62,869 nucleotides of DNA, from the NCBI RefSeq assembly GCF_006539925.1, contig NZ_BJNY01000021.1:1-62869 (forward strand). The letters are read 5' to 3'. The notes under the pieces are model-generated. The model was not told where the DNA came from, did no database searches, and saw only the letters and a list, made by a program, of their open reading frames with translations. Every line of letters starts with the position of its first letter. Position 1 is the stretch's first letter. The translations under genes and the position numbers were made by a program. Below are positions 48,501-56,163 of the stretch, piece by piece. The stretch comes from Glutamicibacter uratoxydans (GTDB lineage: Bacteria > Actinomycetota > Actinomycetes > Actinomycetales > Micrococcaceae).

Positions 48501-48885
48501 AGTCCTCCAGCTTTTCCAGTCCGTGGCCGGCCAGGGTTGCCGTCACCGGGACCGAATGCTCGGCTTGCGGATCGGGCAGGAAGCCCGGGCGGCAAGCGGC
48601 GGTGCGCACTAGGTTGGCGCGCATCTTTTCCTTGGCCCCTGACCCCATGCGCAGTGCCGAGGCATTCAGCCCCCACACGCCCAGCACCCGGGCGCCGGCT
48701 CCTGCCGCGGCGAGCAGCAGCAGCTGCGCATCGGGGTGGCCGCCGGCCGCCATGGCGGCGATCCACTGGCCCAGGCCCATGGCGATGAGCACCAGACCTG
48801 CGGCCTTGAGGACCGAGAACGCTGACAGGGCCAGCAGCTGATGCGGGGCAATCAGCCCGCGGGGCAGGAATCGTGGGGCGCGCAT
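45577..48885 (-). CDS. cydDC: Fused CydD-CydC thiol reductant ABC exporter
   Basis: 1102 residues: two complete half-transporters in one chain. CydD half: membrane domain about 15-310, Walker A DGASGSGKTSLL near 375, signature region EYSPGELRRLEVLRAL near 470 and Walker B LLLADEPTAHLDD. CydC half: membrane domain about 565-850, Walker A GPSGSGKSTVL near 935, full signature SLSGGQRCKLAVARAL and Walker B VILLDEPTAHLGQ. CydDC exports cysteine/glutathione or heme-related compounds and is needed to assemble cytochrome bd. The first signature is SPGEL, not SGGQ. It is 33 bases after cydB. Confidence 0.93.
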   Translation of the reverse strand: MRAPRFLPRGLIAPHQLLALSAFSVLKAAGLVLIAMGLGQWIAAMAAGGHPDAQLLLLAAAGAGARVLGVWGLNASALRMGSGAKEKMRANLVRTAACRPGFLPDPQAEHSVPVTATLAGHGLEKLEDYFTKFIPALIGALTVPLVLGIYILRLDWLSALVLVLTIPLVPVFMALIGLHTQDTLDASQSTLDALAHQLYELAQGLPALLGLGRARSHGSAIGQVGEKYRSATMANLKTVFLSSFWLELISTLSVAVLAVMIGVRLVGGDMELAAGLSILILAPELFGALREVGSAYHAADDGLAAYQRYQQATAEVPNEALVRSAAAQDAGNILEVRQLHLQYQDQAPIYQNYSLSLAPGQRVVLDGASGSGKTSLLRLIAEAATSDNTFDSRRVQGEVYLAGSAAVISQHPQFNAATGTAQLAQDLPGADAGLIAQMAAQLQLEQMLDRPLGEYSPGELRRLEVLRALARMHTEPDCTLLLADEPTAHLDDANASAVRRMLGELPENCAALIASHDPALCEDADADAGALREEASPEPGTAPARTAPQLASAAREERRDAGFNPLRELFAGYRPARLALAYGSLSVLCAVGLAALSGWLIVQASYQPAILTLTVAFVMVRTLGIGRAALRYLEQLAIHDAVLGYAATLREKIWNSMVSDPSGWGLVSRSSVVLRFLLAEVDELRDLLARVLFPPLQAVLVWLSACTVLWFIQPAFGMIAAGAFLLLALPGSWLVAKVESAHQAAALEYRLSLSAQILSILRNKSSLRAFGSLQPQLAALADEEAAHTAAARHHALGRALAPSLGVLATAGSAVLIAAASQVSGSLTALAVLLMLALADCTGAALNSVMLSRALKELTTSLADQRLGQAPEEAAAATQPVYGFELEQLSLGYGQGPAVVQSLTARIEPGAWTAITGPSGSGKSTVLTALLGVLPVRSGGLHPLDAAGQRLEDSGISPESVAWCPQEAHLFDSTLKRNLLLGLGPDARATDQQLEAVLDQVGLGNWFRAQPTGLETRIGSGGHSLSGGQRCKLAVARALLGGHQVILLDEPTAHLGQDEAQELMRTLEQALAGRTVVLITHDERLAQRCGARVELAPKVPVTL

Positions 48886-48918
48886 GGGGCGGCTTCCCTC
48901 CTTGGGGTTGCGCTGTGC

Positions 48919-49941
48919 TTAGACGACGGAGGTGACTTCGTGCGCTGCGGGGATGTGCTCCTCGCGGATGCGCTTGCGGAAGACCCAGTAGCTCCACGCC
49001 TGGTAGGCAAGGACCAGCGGGACTCCGAAGGCCGCGACGATGCTCATCAGCTTCAGCGTGTACGGGGTGCTTGACGCGTTGTAGATGCTCAGGTCGAAGG
49101 CCGGGTCAATGGTGGAGGGCAGGACCACCGGGAAGGCGGCGGTGAAAATCGCTGCCACTCCTGCCAGCAGCATGGCGCCCAGCGCGATGAAGGCGGCGCC
49201 TTCCCGCCCGGCAATGGCCAGCAGCAGGCTGGCAATCAGTGCGGCGGCGGCTGCCGCCAGCAGCGCCCAGGCTGCGGCCGAGTCATTGCGCAGTACGACT
49301 GCCAGCACCCAGAGCACCAGCGGCACGGCTGCCGGCACCAGCCAGCGGGTGAACAGCTTCCCTGCCCGGGCGCGGATCGGCCCGTCGGTCTTCAAGCGGA
49401 CGAAGGCCAGTGCGTGGATCCAGCAGAACGCCACTACTGCCACTCCGCCGAGCACCGCATGCCAGGTGAGCCAGGCGAAGGGGCCGCCGACGCGGTCGCC
49501 GTTGGCGTTCAGCGGCAGCCCCAGGGTGGTCAAAGCGAGCATCGCGCCCACGCCGAAGGCGGCGACCAGCGAGCCGTAGCCCAGCGCCGCATCCCACAGC
49601 TTGCCGGCGGCGGCGGTTTTCGCCTTGCCGCGGTATTCGATGGCCACGGCGCGGAAGATCAGTGCGACCAGCACGAGCGTCAGCGGAATGTACAGTGCGG
49701 AGAACAGCGAGGCGTACCAGTGCGGGAAGGCGGCAAACGTAGCGCCGCCGGCCGTCAGCAGCCACACCTCGTTGCCATCCCACACTGGCCCGATCGTATT
49801 GAGCAGCACGCGCTTGCGCTGCTCGCTTGAGCGGCCGATGCCGATCATCATTCCCACGCCGAGGTCGAATCCCTCAAGGAAGAGGTAGCCGCACCACAGC
49901 ACGGCGATCAGCACGAACCAAAGAGCTGGCAGCCAATCCAT
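48919..49941 (-). CDS. cydB: Cytochrome bd oxidase subunit II
   Basis: 340 residues, eight to nine membrane helices. It starts MDWLPALWFVLIAVLWCGYLFLEGFDLGVGMM with the family's GFDLGVG motif. GPVWDGNEVWLLTAGGATFAAFP and HALAFVRLKTDGPIRARA also match CydB. It is the second subunit of the quinol-oxidising bd terminal oxidase, with high oxygen affinity and no proton pumping. It is 25 bases after cydA in the cydA-cydB-cydDC operon. Confidence 0.96.
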   Translation of the reverse strand: MDWLPALWFVLIAVLWCGYLFLEGFDLGVGMMIGIGRSSEQRKRVLLNTIGPVWDGNEVWLLTAGGATFAAFPHWYASLFSALYIPLTLVLVALIFRAVAIEYRGKAKTAAAGKLWDAALGYGSLVAAFGVGAMLALTTLGLPLNANGDRVGGPFAWLTWHAVLGGVAVVAFCWIHALAFVRLKTDGPIRARAGKLFTRWLVPAAVPLVLWVLAVVLRNDSAAAWALLAAAAAALIASLLLAIAGREGAAFIALGAMLLAGVAAIFTAAFPVVLPSTIDPAFDLSIYNASSTPYTLKLMSIVAAFGVPLVLAYQAWSYWVFRKRIREEHIPAAHEVTSVV

Positions 49942-49966
49942 GTCATTACTCCTTTTCTGCTCTTGC

Positions 49967-51565
49967 CTAGTAGGCGAAGGCGAGCACGTCGCCGTCGTCG
50001 CTGTCGTCGTGGGCGGACTGGTCCTTGCCGTCGGCGGTGCTATGCGACAGTTCCGGCATGGCCGATCCGACGCCGCCGCGGATATAGCGCGTGAGCAGCA
50101 CCAGCTCCACGACCAGCAGGACAGCGTAGACAGTGGTCAGCGTGATCAGCGAGAACAGCAGTTCTCCGGCGCTGACGGTTGGGGACACCGAGGCCGCCGT
50201 ATACATGAAGACCTGGTCGATGCCGCCCATTTCAGGATTGGGCGCCACGGTGAAGGGCTGGCGCCCCATTTCGGTAAAGATCCATCCGGTGGCGTTCGCC
50301 CCGAAAGGAGCCGCGATGCTCAGCAGGGCAATGCGAGAGAGCCATTTGCTCTGCGGCACGGTGCCCTTGCGGGTGATCCACAGGACCACCGCCGCGGCCA
50401 GGGCCGAAAGTCCGCCGAAGGTGATCATGAGTCGGAAGCCCCAGTAGGTCACTTCCATGACCGGCAGGTAGTCGATTTCCTGGCCGGCGTACTGGCCCAT
50501 GCTTTCGTCGTTCGGGTAGTACTTGCCGTACTTCTCCTGGTATTCGGGGATCAGGGTGTTCACGCCCTTGACCTCGGTGGTGAAGTCGCCGTTGGCGAGG
50601 AAGGAGAGCAGGCCGGGAACTTCGAAGACTGCCACCACGTCATCGCAGCTGGTGGCTCCCTTGGTGGTGACATCCCCCAAGGTCAGTACGGAGAACCCGG
50701 TGCCGTCATGGCAGGCGGCTTCTGCCGAGGCCATCTTCATCGGCTGCTGCTCAAACATCAGCTTTGCCTGCTCGTGGCCGGTCAGCGCTACGCCCATAAA
50801 GGACACCAGGGCAACGACGGCGCCGATGCGCAGGGACTTGATCCACACCTGGTAGTCGACCTCGTCGCGGCGCCTGCCCTTGGACAGGTCTTCTCCGACC
50901 ACGACGCGCCCCTGTGCGTCGACGGTGTCGATGCCGTCGCGGCGTCGGCGGTACAGGTGGAACCAGGAGATGCCCAGCAGGAACCCGCCTGCTACGGCGA
51001 AGGCTCCGAACAGGGTGTGCGGGAAGGTGATCAGCGCGGTGACATTCGTGAACACCGCCCAGGCGTCGGTCATCACCGCGCGCCCGTCGATGATCTGGGT
51101 GCCCACCGGATGCTGCATCCACGAGTTGGCGACAAGGATGAAGTAGGCGGAGAGCATGGTGGCCAGCGAGGCGGCCCAGATGGTCAGCAGGTGCAGGAAC
51201 TTGGGCAGTTTCTTCCAGCCGAAGATCCACAGGCCCAGGAAGGTCGATTCGACGAAGAAGGCCAGCAGCGCTTCCATCGCCAGCGGCGCGCCGAAAACAT
51301 CGCCGACGTAGCGACTGTATTCGCTCCAGGCCATGCCGAATTGGAACTCCTGCACGATGCCTGTGGCCACGCCCATGATGAAGTTGATCAAGAACAGCTT
51401 GCCCCAGAACTTCGTCATGCGCAGCCAGTGTTCGTTTCCTGTTTTGTACCACAGCGTCTGCAGCACGGCGACGGTCAGGCCCAGGCCGATGGTGAGCGGC
51501 ACCATCAGGAAGTGGTAGACGGTGGTAATGCCGAACTGCCAGCGGGCAATCTCTAATGCATCCAT
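49967..51565 (-). CDS. cydA: Cytochrome bd oxidase subunit I
   Basis: 532 residues from ATG 51565, with GAGG five bases upstream; the upstream extension to 51598 is unlikely. His18 in TTVYHFLMVPLTIG corresponds to the heme b595 ligand, and NSWMQHPVG holds the His of the b558 site. GRQPFTVAP is the family's GRQPW-like motif. The quinol-binding Q-loop is short. It is the first gene of the cyd operon and is transcribed away from the blaI-like gene. Confidence 0.96.
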   Translation of the reverse strand: MDALEIARWQFGITTVYHFLMVPLTIGLGLTVAVLQTLWYKTGNEHWLRMTKFWGKLFLINFIMGVATGIVQEFQFGMAWSEYSRYVGDVFGAPLAMEALLAFFVESTFLGLWIFGWKKLPKFLHLLTIWAASLATMLSAYFILVANSWMQHPVGTQIIDGRAVMTDAWAVFTNVTALITFPHTLFGAFAVAGGFLLGISWFHLYRRRRDGIDTVDAQGRVVVGEDLSKGRRRDEVDYQVWIKSLRIGAVVALVSFMGVALTGHEQAKLMFEQQPMKMASAEAACHDGTGFSVLTLGDVTTKGATSCDDVVAVFEVPGLLSFLANGDFTTEVKGVNTLIPEYQEKYGKYYPNDESMGQYAGQEIDYLPVMEVTYWGFRLMITFGGLSALAAAVVLWITRKGTVPQSKWLSRIALLSIAAPFGANATGWIFTEMGRQPFTVAPNPEMGGIDQVFMYTAASVSPTVSAGELLFSLITLTTVYAVLLVVELVLLTRYIRGGVGSAMPELSHSTADGKDQSAHDDSDDGDVLAFAY

Positions 51566-51602
51566 TGATTCCTCAATTGTCTTCGGGAGCACAGCCATCC
51601 AG

Positions 51603-51619
51603 TTCTACGTAACGTAGAA
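51603..51619. promoter_or_regulatory. Operator-like palindrome A
   Basis: TTCTACGTAACGTAGAA is a near-perfect inverted repeat (TTCTACG and CGTAGAA around TAA), 38 bases before the cydA ATG. It resembles BlaI/MecI-type sites built on TAC and GTA half sites. Confidence 0.65.
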
Positions 51620-51648
51620 AAGAATTCACACTCACACCATAGAGCAAT

Positions 51649-51665
51649 TTCGACAGCTTGTAGAA
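51649..51665. promoter_or_regulatory. Operator-like palindrome B
   Basis: TTCGACAGCTTGTAGAA has TTCGAC and GTAGAA arms with the same five-base spacing as palindrome A and one arm mismatch. It starts 46 bases upstream of A relative to cydA. Confidence 0.5.
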
Positions 51666-51746
51666 ATCAAATGACAGAGATGCTTTTCACTCCCCCGCCA
51701 CCTCAGGCCACGGCAGTCCAAGAAAACGCGAAGGGAAGTCTAGTCG

Positions 51747-51762
51747 CGTGACACAGCTCACG
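51747..51762. promoter_or_regulatory. CRP/GlxR-like site
   Basis: CGTGACACAGCTCACG has perfect CGTGA and TCACG arms with a six-base spacer, matching the TGTGA-N6-TCACA layout of CRP-family regulators except in the outermost base pair. CRP controls cydAB in Mycobacterium smegmatis, so a role at cydA is plausible. Confidence 0.55.
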
Positions 51763-51856
51763 TCCAGAGAAATTTTTCGACCGGCCCTGGACGCCTACGC
51801 CGACCAGCGACACCATCCCACTGACAGAAAATTCAAAAAATGTACTCACAGCACTC

Positions 51857-51873
51857 TTTTACGCAATGTAGAA
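51857..51873. promoter_or_regulatory. Operator-like palindrome C, near the blaI-like gene
   Basis: TTTTACGCAATGTAGAA is a third member of the 17-base family, with the same layout as palindrome A. It lies 107 bases before the blaI-like GTG, in reach of that gene's promoter. Confidence 0.6.
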
Positions 51874-51979
51874 ATATCGCGCCAAAATAGCTACAATGAT
51901 ATTTCCAAGCAGTAGATTTCTGGTCATTACGACCATCGATCCACTGCAACCGCAACTAAAGCAAGTGAGGTACAACCTA

Positions 51980-52351
51980 GTGGCCAGCCTTGGCGATCTG
52001 GAACGCTCCGTCATGGACCTGCTGTGGGACTCCGCAGAGCCACTCACCGCAAACGATCTACGTGATGATCTTGCGGCACTTGGCACCGATGCGAAGGAAC
52101 TCGCAGTCACTACAGTTTTGACGGTATTGGCGCGATTGGAGAAGAAGGGGCTAGTGATTCGCGAACGAACCACTCGGCCTCATCGCTACACTGCATCCTC
52201 GTCCCGCGAGGATCACACTGTTGGACTCCTCAATGAGGCCTTGGGCACAGCCCAGGACCGAGAAGCCGTCCTAGCTCGCTTTATCGGCGGCATCTCGGCA
52301 GATGAGGCAGCATCCCTGCGTGCTATCTTAGACACTGTTAAGTCAGCCTAA
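51980..52351 (+). CDS. blaI: BlaI/MecI/CopY-family repressor
   Basis: 123 residues from GTG 51980 (GTGAGG upstream; an in-frame ATG at 51896 is less likely). A winged helix-turn-helix spans about 1-80: LGDLERSVMDLLWDS, LTANDLRDDL, LAVTTVLTVLARLEKKGLVIRE and RPHRYTASSSRE. A C-terminal dimerisation helix follows. Family members bind TACA/TGTA-type palindromes and are inactivated by proteolysis triggered by a BlaR1/MecR1-like M56 peptidase, which is encoded 23 bases downstream. Confidence 0.93.
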   Translation: MASLGDLERSVMDLLWDSAEPLTANDLRDDLAALGTDAKELAVTTVLTVLARLEKKGLVIRERTTRPHRYTASSSREDHTVGLLNEALGTAQDREAVLARFIGGISADEAASLRAILDTVKSA

Positions 52352-52374
52352 TTTACACGAATTCCAGGGATTGA

Positions 52375-53340
52375 GTGCTTCTCACCTCATATTTCCTAGC
52401 GGCGTTGGCTATTGCACTGGCATGGCCAACGCCGTTGGCGTTATCTAAAGCAAAATGGACCTCGCGCGCGCCGGTCCAAGCGGTCCTGCTCTGGCAGGCC
52501 ATCGCGCTCGCCGGCGGCCTGTCGATGATTGGTTCGATGCTGGTCTGGGGCTTGTCTCCGCTGGGCGATGACCTGATTTCCGCCCTGCTGGCCGGCTGGA
52601 ATCTCATCTTGGGCCAACAGGATGCCGAATATCCGGGCATCGTCCACCTCTTCGCGCTCAGCACGGCTTTCCTCTTCGCCCTGCACCTGGTGCTGACCTT
52701 GGCACGGGCGGCTTGGCGCACCACTAGACAGCGGGCCAAACACCGGCAGCTGTTGAAGCTGCTGAGCAATCCTTCTGAGACCAGGCCCAACACCCTGGTG
52801 CTGGAACACGATCTGCCTGTGGCCTACTGCGTCCCGGGAATTGCCCAGTCAGTGACGGTACTCAGCCGCGGACTGCTCACCCAGCTGTCAGCTGAAGAAC
52901 AAGCGGCAGTCATTGCCCACGAAAGTTCTCATCTCGACCAGCGCCACGACCTGCTGATCCTGGCTTTCACCGCATGGCATGAAGCGCTGCCATGGCTGCC
53001 GACCTCAAAACTCGCCTTGGAAGCGGTACGCCAGCTGATTGAAATGCTGGCCGACGACAAGGCCCTGGAACAGGTCAACCGCAAAACCCTGCTCACAGCC
53101 ATCGTCACAGTCGCCGCGGCGGCCGCCAGCGACCCCGCAGGAATGCAGCAGCCCAGCTCCACGAACGCGGCCCAGGTAGGCATCCCCGGCGGCGAAGTTT
53201 CATCACGGCGCCTCAAACGCCTGCTGACCCCCGAACCACCCTTGCGCAAACCCCAGCGCGGCGTGGTCCTGGCGTGTACGATCCTGCTGCTGACCTGCCC
53301 CACCGTTTTGTTGATCGCGCCAAGGCTCTTGGTCTGGTAG
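52375..53340 (+). CDS. M56 family metallopeptidase (BlaR1-like, no sensor domain)
   Basis: 321 residues from GTG 52375. Membrane helices lie at about 2-18, 34-60 and 95-115, with a final one at 298-316. The zinc site is VIAHESSHLDQRHD (His182, Glu183, His186) on the cytoplasmic side. BlaR1/MecR1 carry an extracellular penicillin-binding domain after the last helix. Here the protein ends right after that helix, so it cannot sense beta-lactams the same way. It presumably cleaves, or triggers loss of, the BlaI-like repressor in response to another signal. Confidence 0.88.
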   Translation: MLLTSYFLAALAIALAWPTPLALSKAKWTSRAPVQAVLLWQAIALAGGLSMIGSMLVWGLSPLGDDLISALLAGWNLILGQQDAEYPGIVHLFALSTAFLFALHLVLTLARAAWRTTRQRAKHRQLLKLLSNPSETRPNTLVLEHDLPVAYCVPGIAQSVTVLSRGLLTQLSAEEQAAVIAHESSHLDQRHDLLILAFTAWHEALPWLPTSKLALEAVRQLIEMLADDKALEQVNRKTLLTAIVTVAAAAASDPAGMQQPSSTNAAQVGIPGGEVSSRRLKRLLTPEPPLRKPQRGVVLACTILLLTCPTVLLIAPRLLVW

Positions 53341-53354
53341 GTGCTAAGTACCAC

Positions 53355-53407
53355 AATGAGCCGGTGTCCGGCGAATCCTGGGATTCGTAGGACACCGGCT
53401 CATTCTC
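53355..53407. terminator. Bidirectional terminator between M56 gene and parE
   Basis: Arms AATGAGCCGGTGTCC (53355-53369) and GGACACCGGCTCATT (53390-53404) are perfect, with a second short hairpin GCGAATCC/GGATTCGT inside the loop. It lies between convergent genes. Confidence 0.9.
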
Positions 53408-53429
53408 GTTTCAGTGAAGGCGAAACGCC

Positions 53430-55538
53430 TTAGGCGTCGATCCTTTCGCGTTCCAGATCCTCGGCACCGGCGATGATGAAGTTCTTGCGCGGCGCAACGT
53501 CGGATCCCATCAGGAGGTCGAAGACTTCCTCAGCAGCCTGCGCATGCTCGATATTCACGCGGCGCAGCGTTCTGTGGCGCGGATCCATCGTCGTTTCGGC
53601 CAACTGGTCAGCATCCATCTCGCCCAAGCCCTTGTAGCGTTGGATCGGTTCCTTGTAGCGCCGCCCTTCAGCTTCCAGTTTGCCCAGCAGCCTCGTCATC
53701 TCGGCCTCGGAATAGGTGTAGACGACCTCGTTCTGCTTGGCCCCAGGATTGATAATTTCGATGCGGTGCAGCGGAGGCACCGCCGCATAAACGCGTCCGT
53801 GCTCAATCATTGGCCGCATGTACCGGTAGAAGAGCGTCAGCAGCAGCGTGCGGATGTGCGCGCCGTCCACGTCGGCATCGGTCATGAGGATGACCTTGCC
53901 ATAGCGGGCCTGGTCAATGTCGAAGCTTCGACCGGAGCCGGCGCCGATGACCTGGATCATGGCCGCGCACTCGGCGTTCGACAGCATGTCCGAGATCGAC
54001 GCCTTCTGGACATTCAAAATCTTTCCGCGCAACGGCAGCAGCGCCTGGAATTCGGAAGAGCGCGCGAGGCGGGCGGTTCCCAGCGCGCTGTCGCCCTCGA
54101 CGAGGAACAGCTCCGAGCGGCCAACTTCCTTGCTGCGGCAGTCCAAGAGCTTCACCGGCAGCGAGGAGGATTCCAGTGCCGTTTTGCGGCGCTGCGTCTC
54201 CTTGTGCATGCGGGCCGATACACGAGACTTCATCTCGTTGACGACCTTCTCCATCAGCGTTGCTGCTTCAGCTTTCTCTGAACGCTTGGTCGATCCCAAC
54301 CGTTCGTTCAAGGCCTTTTCAAGAACCTTGGAGACCACCTGGCGCACCTGAGGAGTGCCCAAAATTTCCTTGGTCTGGCCCTCGAACTGCGGCTCGGCCA
54401 GCCGGACGGTGAGCACAGCAGTCAGGCCTGCGAGGACGTCGTCCTTCTCCAGCTTGTCCTTCTGACCGAACTTGAGCTTGCGGGCATTGGATTCGACATT
54501 CTTGCGCAGTGACTTGAGCAGCGCCTGTTCGAACCCAGTGGTGTGCGTGCCGCCCTTGGGCGTGGCAATGATATTCACGAAGCTGCGCAGAGTCGTGTCG
54601 TATCCGATCCCCCAGCGCATGGCGATGTCTACTTCGCAGACTCGCTGAACATCTTCGATGTGGCTGCGCCCGTTGGAATCGATCACGGGGACTTTTTCGT
54701 GGAATGAACCACTACCTTGGAATCGCCAGATGTCCGTGACCGGCGAATCAGCACTCAAAAAGTCGACAAACTCGCTGATGCCGCCGTCATGCTGGAAAAC
54801 TTCCTCATGCGGGCCTTCAGCGCCCGGGGTATCGGGCAGTCCCCGCTCGTCGCGCAGCGTAATGCGAAGTCCTGGTACCAGGAATGAGGTTTGGCGGGCG
54901 CGGTCCTGCAGGTCCTTGTAGGAGAACCGGGCATCGGGGGTAAAGATGAAGTCATCAGCCCAATAGCGGATGCGTGTGCCGGTGACCCCACGCTTGGCCT
55001 TGCCCACGATTTCTGGGGCCGTCGCGGTCTCATGAGGAGTGAAGCTTACGTCCGCCTTCTTCTTGCCCTTGTCGGTAAAGGTACCAGGCTCGCCGCGCCG
55101 GAACTGCATTGCGTAGGTCTTGCCGCCGCGGTCCACTTCGACGTCGAGCCGCGCAGAAAGCGCATTCACCACGGAGGCGCCGACGCCATGCAGGCCGCCC
55201 GAAGCGCTATACGATCCACCGCCGAATTTGCCGCCCGCGTGCAGCTTGGTGAAGACGACTTCCAGGCCGCTGAGTCCGGTGCGCGGTTCAACATCCACGG
55301 GAATGCCGCGGCCATCATCCTGGACTTCTACAGAGCCGTCGGCATAAAGAATCACGTTGATCGACTGGCCGAACCCGCCCAGTGCTTCGTCAACCGAGTT
55401 GTCGATGATTTCCCACAGGCAGTGCATGAGACCACGCGAATCGGTGGAGCCGATATACATACCGGGTCTTTTACGCACCGCCTCAAGGCCTTCAAGAACT
55501 GAAAGATGCCGTGCGCTGTAATTATCGGATGAGGCCAC
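53430..55538 (-). CDS. parE: DNA topoisomerase IV subunit B (ParE/GyrB family)
   Basis: 702 residues. The GHKL ATPase domain has VRKRPGMYIGSTDSRGLMHCLWEIIDNSVDEAL, the GGGSYSASGGLHGVGASVVNAL lid and QDDGRGIPVD. The TOPRIM part has LFLVEGDSALGTA, PLRGKILNVQKA and MTDADVDGAHIRTLLLTLFYR. The length is nearer ParE-type than the roughly 800-residue GyrB. With ParC it decatenates replicated chromosomes. It starts at GTG 55538. parC is 8 kb away, separated by the cyd and blaI-M56 genes. Confidence 0.9.
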   Translation of the reverse strand: MASSDNYSARHLSVLEGLEAVRKRPGMYIGSTDSRGLMHCLWEIIDNSVDEALGGFGQSINVILYADGSVEVQDDGRGIPVDVEPRTGLSGLEVVFTKLHAGGKFGGGSYSASGGLHGVGASVVNALSARLDVEVDRGGKTYAMQFRRGEPGTFTDKGKKKADVSFTPHETATAPEIVGKAKRGVTGTRIRYWADDFIFTPDARFSYKDLQDRARQTSFLVPGLRITLRDERGLPDTPGAEGPHEEVFQHDGGISEFVDFLSADSPVTDIWRFQGSGSFHEKVPVIDSNGRSHIEDVQRVCEVDIAMRWGIGYDTTLRSFVNIIATPKGGTHTTGFEQALLKSLRKNVESNARKLKFGQKDKLEKDDVLAGLTAVLTVRLAEPQFEGQTKEILGTPQVRQVVSKVLEKALNERLGSTKRSEKAEAATLMEKVVNEMKSRVSARMHKETQRRKTALESSSLPVKLLDCRSKEVGRSELFLVEGDSALGTARLARSSEFQALLPLRGKILNVQKASISDMLSNAECAAMIQVIGAGSGRSFDIDQARYGKVILMTDADVDGAHIRTLLLTLFYRYMRPMIEHGRVYAAVPPLHRIEIINPGAKQNEVVYTYSEAEMTRLLGKLEAEGRRYKEPIQRYKGLGEMDADQLAETTMDPRHRTLRRVNIEHAQAAEEVFDLLMGSDVAPRKNFIIAGAEDLERERIDA

Positions 55539-55758
55539 TTGGCTGCAATCTCCTACTGACGCGGAAAAGAACTACTTAGCTACCATTCTAATCGTTACTT
55601 TGTTCGAATTCGCGGCAATCGGCGGACTCCGGGCGGCACCGTCGACGATGAGAGCTTATCCACATTCCGTACGCGGTGAGCGAAAGCACCGCGATATCGG
55701 GATAAATTCAGACTCAAAGCTGGTTGTATAGAGTAACCATCAAATTAGGAGGCTGGCA

Positions 55759-55983
55759 ATGACTACTACAACCCCTAGTCGTGAACTAAATGCCCTCGAC
55801 CGGTGCGACCGTTGCGGTGCACAGGCCTACGTACGGGCCGTGCTAGCTTCCACCGGCGGCGAATTGCTCTTCTGCGCGCACCATGCCCGCGATGTTGAGA
55901 CCAAGCTGCGTCCACAAACTTCACTGTGGCAGGACGAGTCGTCGAGGCTTTACGAAAAGCCAAAGGTCGACATCCAGGACTAG
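55759..55983 (+). CDS. Small DUF7455 zinc-ribbon protein
   Basis: 74 residues. CDRCGAQAYVRAVLASTGGELLFCAHHARD holds CxxC and CxHH motifs that together could bind one zinc. A short charged C-terminus follows. The ribosome binding site TAGGAGG is excellent. I recognise it as the actinobacterial DUF7455 family, usually next to sigma factor and DNA gyrase-type genes. Its function is unknown. Codon use matches its neighbours. Confidence 0.85.
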   Translation: MTTTTPSRELNALDRCDRCGAQAYVRAVLASTGGELLFCAHHARDVETKLRPQTSLWQDESSRLYEKPKVDIQD

Positions 55984-56007
55984 TGTTCCACTAGATCCAC
56001 ACCGTGG

Positions 56008-56056
56008 ACTCGCGGGTTGAACCATCTTTATCGATGGTCCAGCCCGCGAGTTTTTT
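56008..56056 (+). terminator. Terminator of the DUF7455 gene
   Basis: Eighteen-base arms at 56008-56025 and 56034-56051 with two wobble pairs, followed by six T. Confidence 0.93.
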
Positions 56057-56101
56057 GTCGTTATGTAGCCAAGGCCGGATCAGCAATTTTTTGGGCATGA
56101 A

Positions 56102-56154
56102 AAAACCGCGGTTCATCCTGGCGCCCGATGGGGCAGGATGAACCGCGGTTTTCG
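56102..56154. terminator. Terminator of the sigma factor gene
   Basis: Perfect 19-base arms at 56102-56120 and 56134-56152, with A and T runs on either side and a GCCC/GGGC pairing in the loop. It ends nine bases from the sigA stop on the minus strand. Confidence 0.93.
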
Positions 56155-56163
56155 TTTAGATCT

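Larger units (their letters stand above)
51566..51979. other. 414-bp regulatory region between cydA and the blaI-like gene
   Basis: No credible gene is seen here. The region is more A/T-rich than its surroundings and holds three related 17-base palindromes and one CRP/GlxR-like palindrome, each listed separately. Both flanking operons are transcribed outward from it. Confidence 0.85.

Noticed and set aside
52375-53340. Calling the M56 protein a beta-lactam sensor (BlaR1)
   Set aside because: No penicillin-binding domain follows the last membrane helix, and no beta-lactamase gene is in the window.
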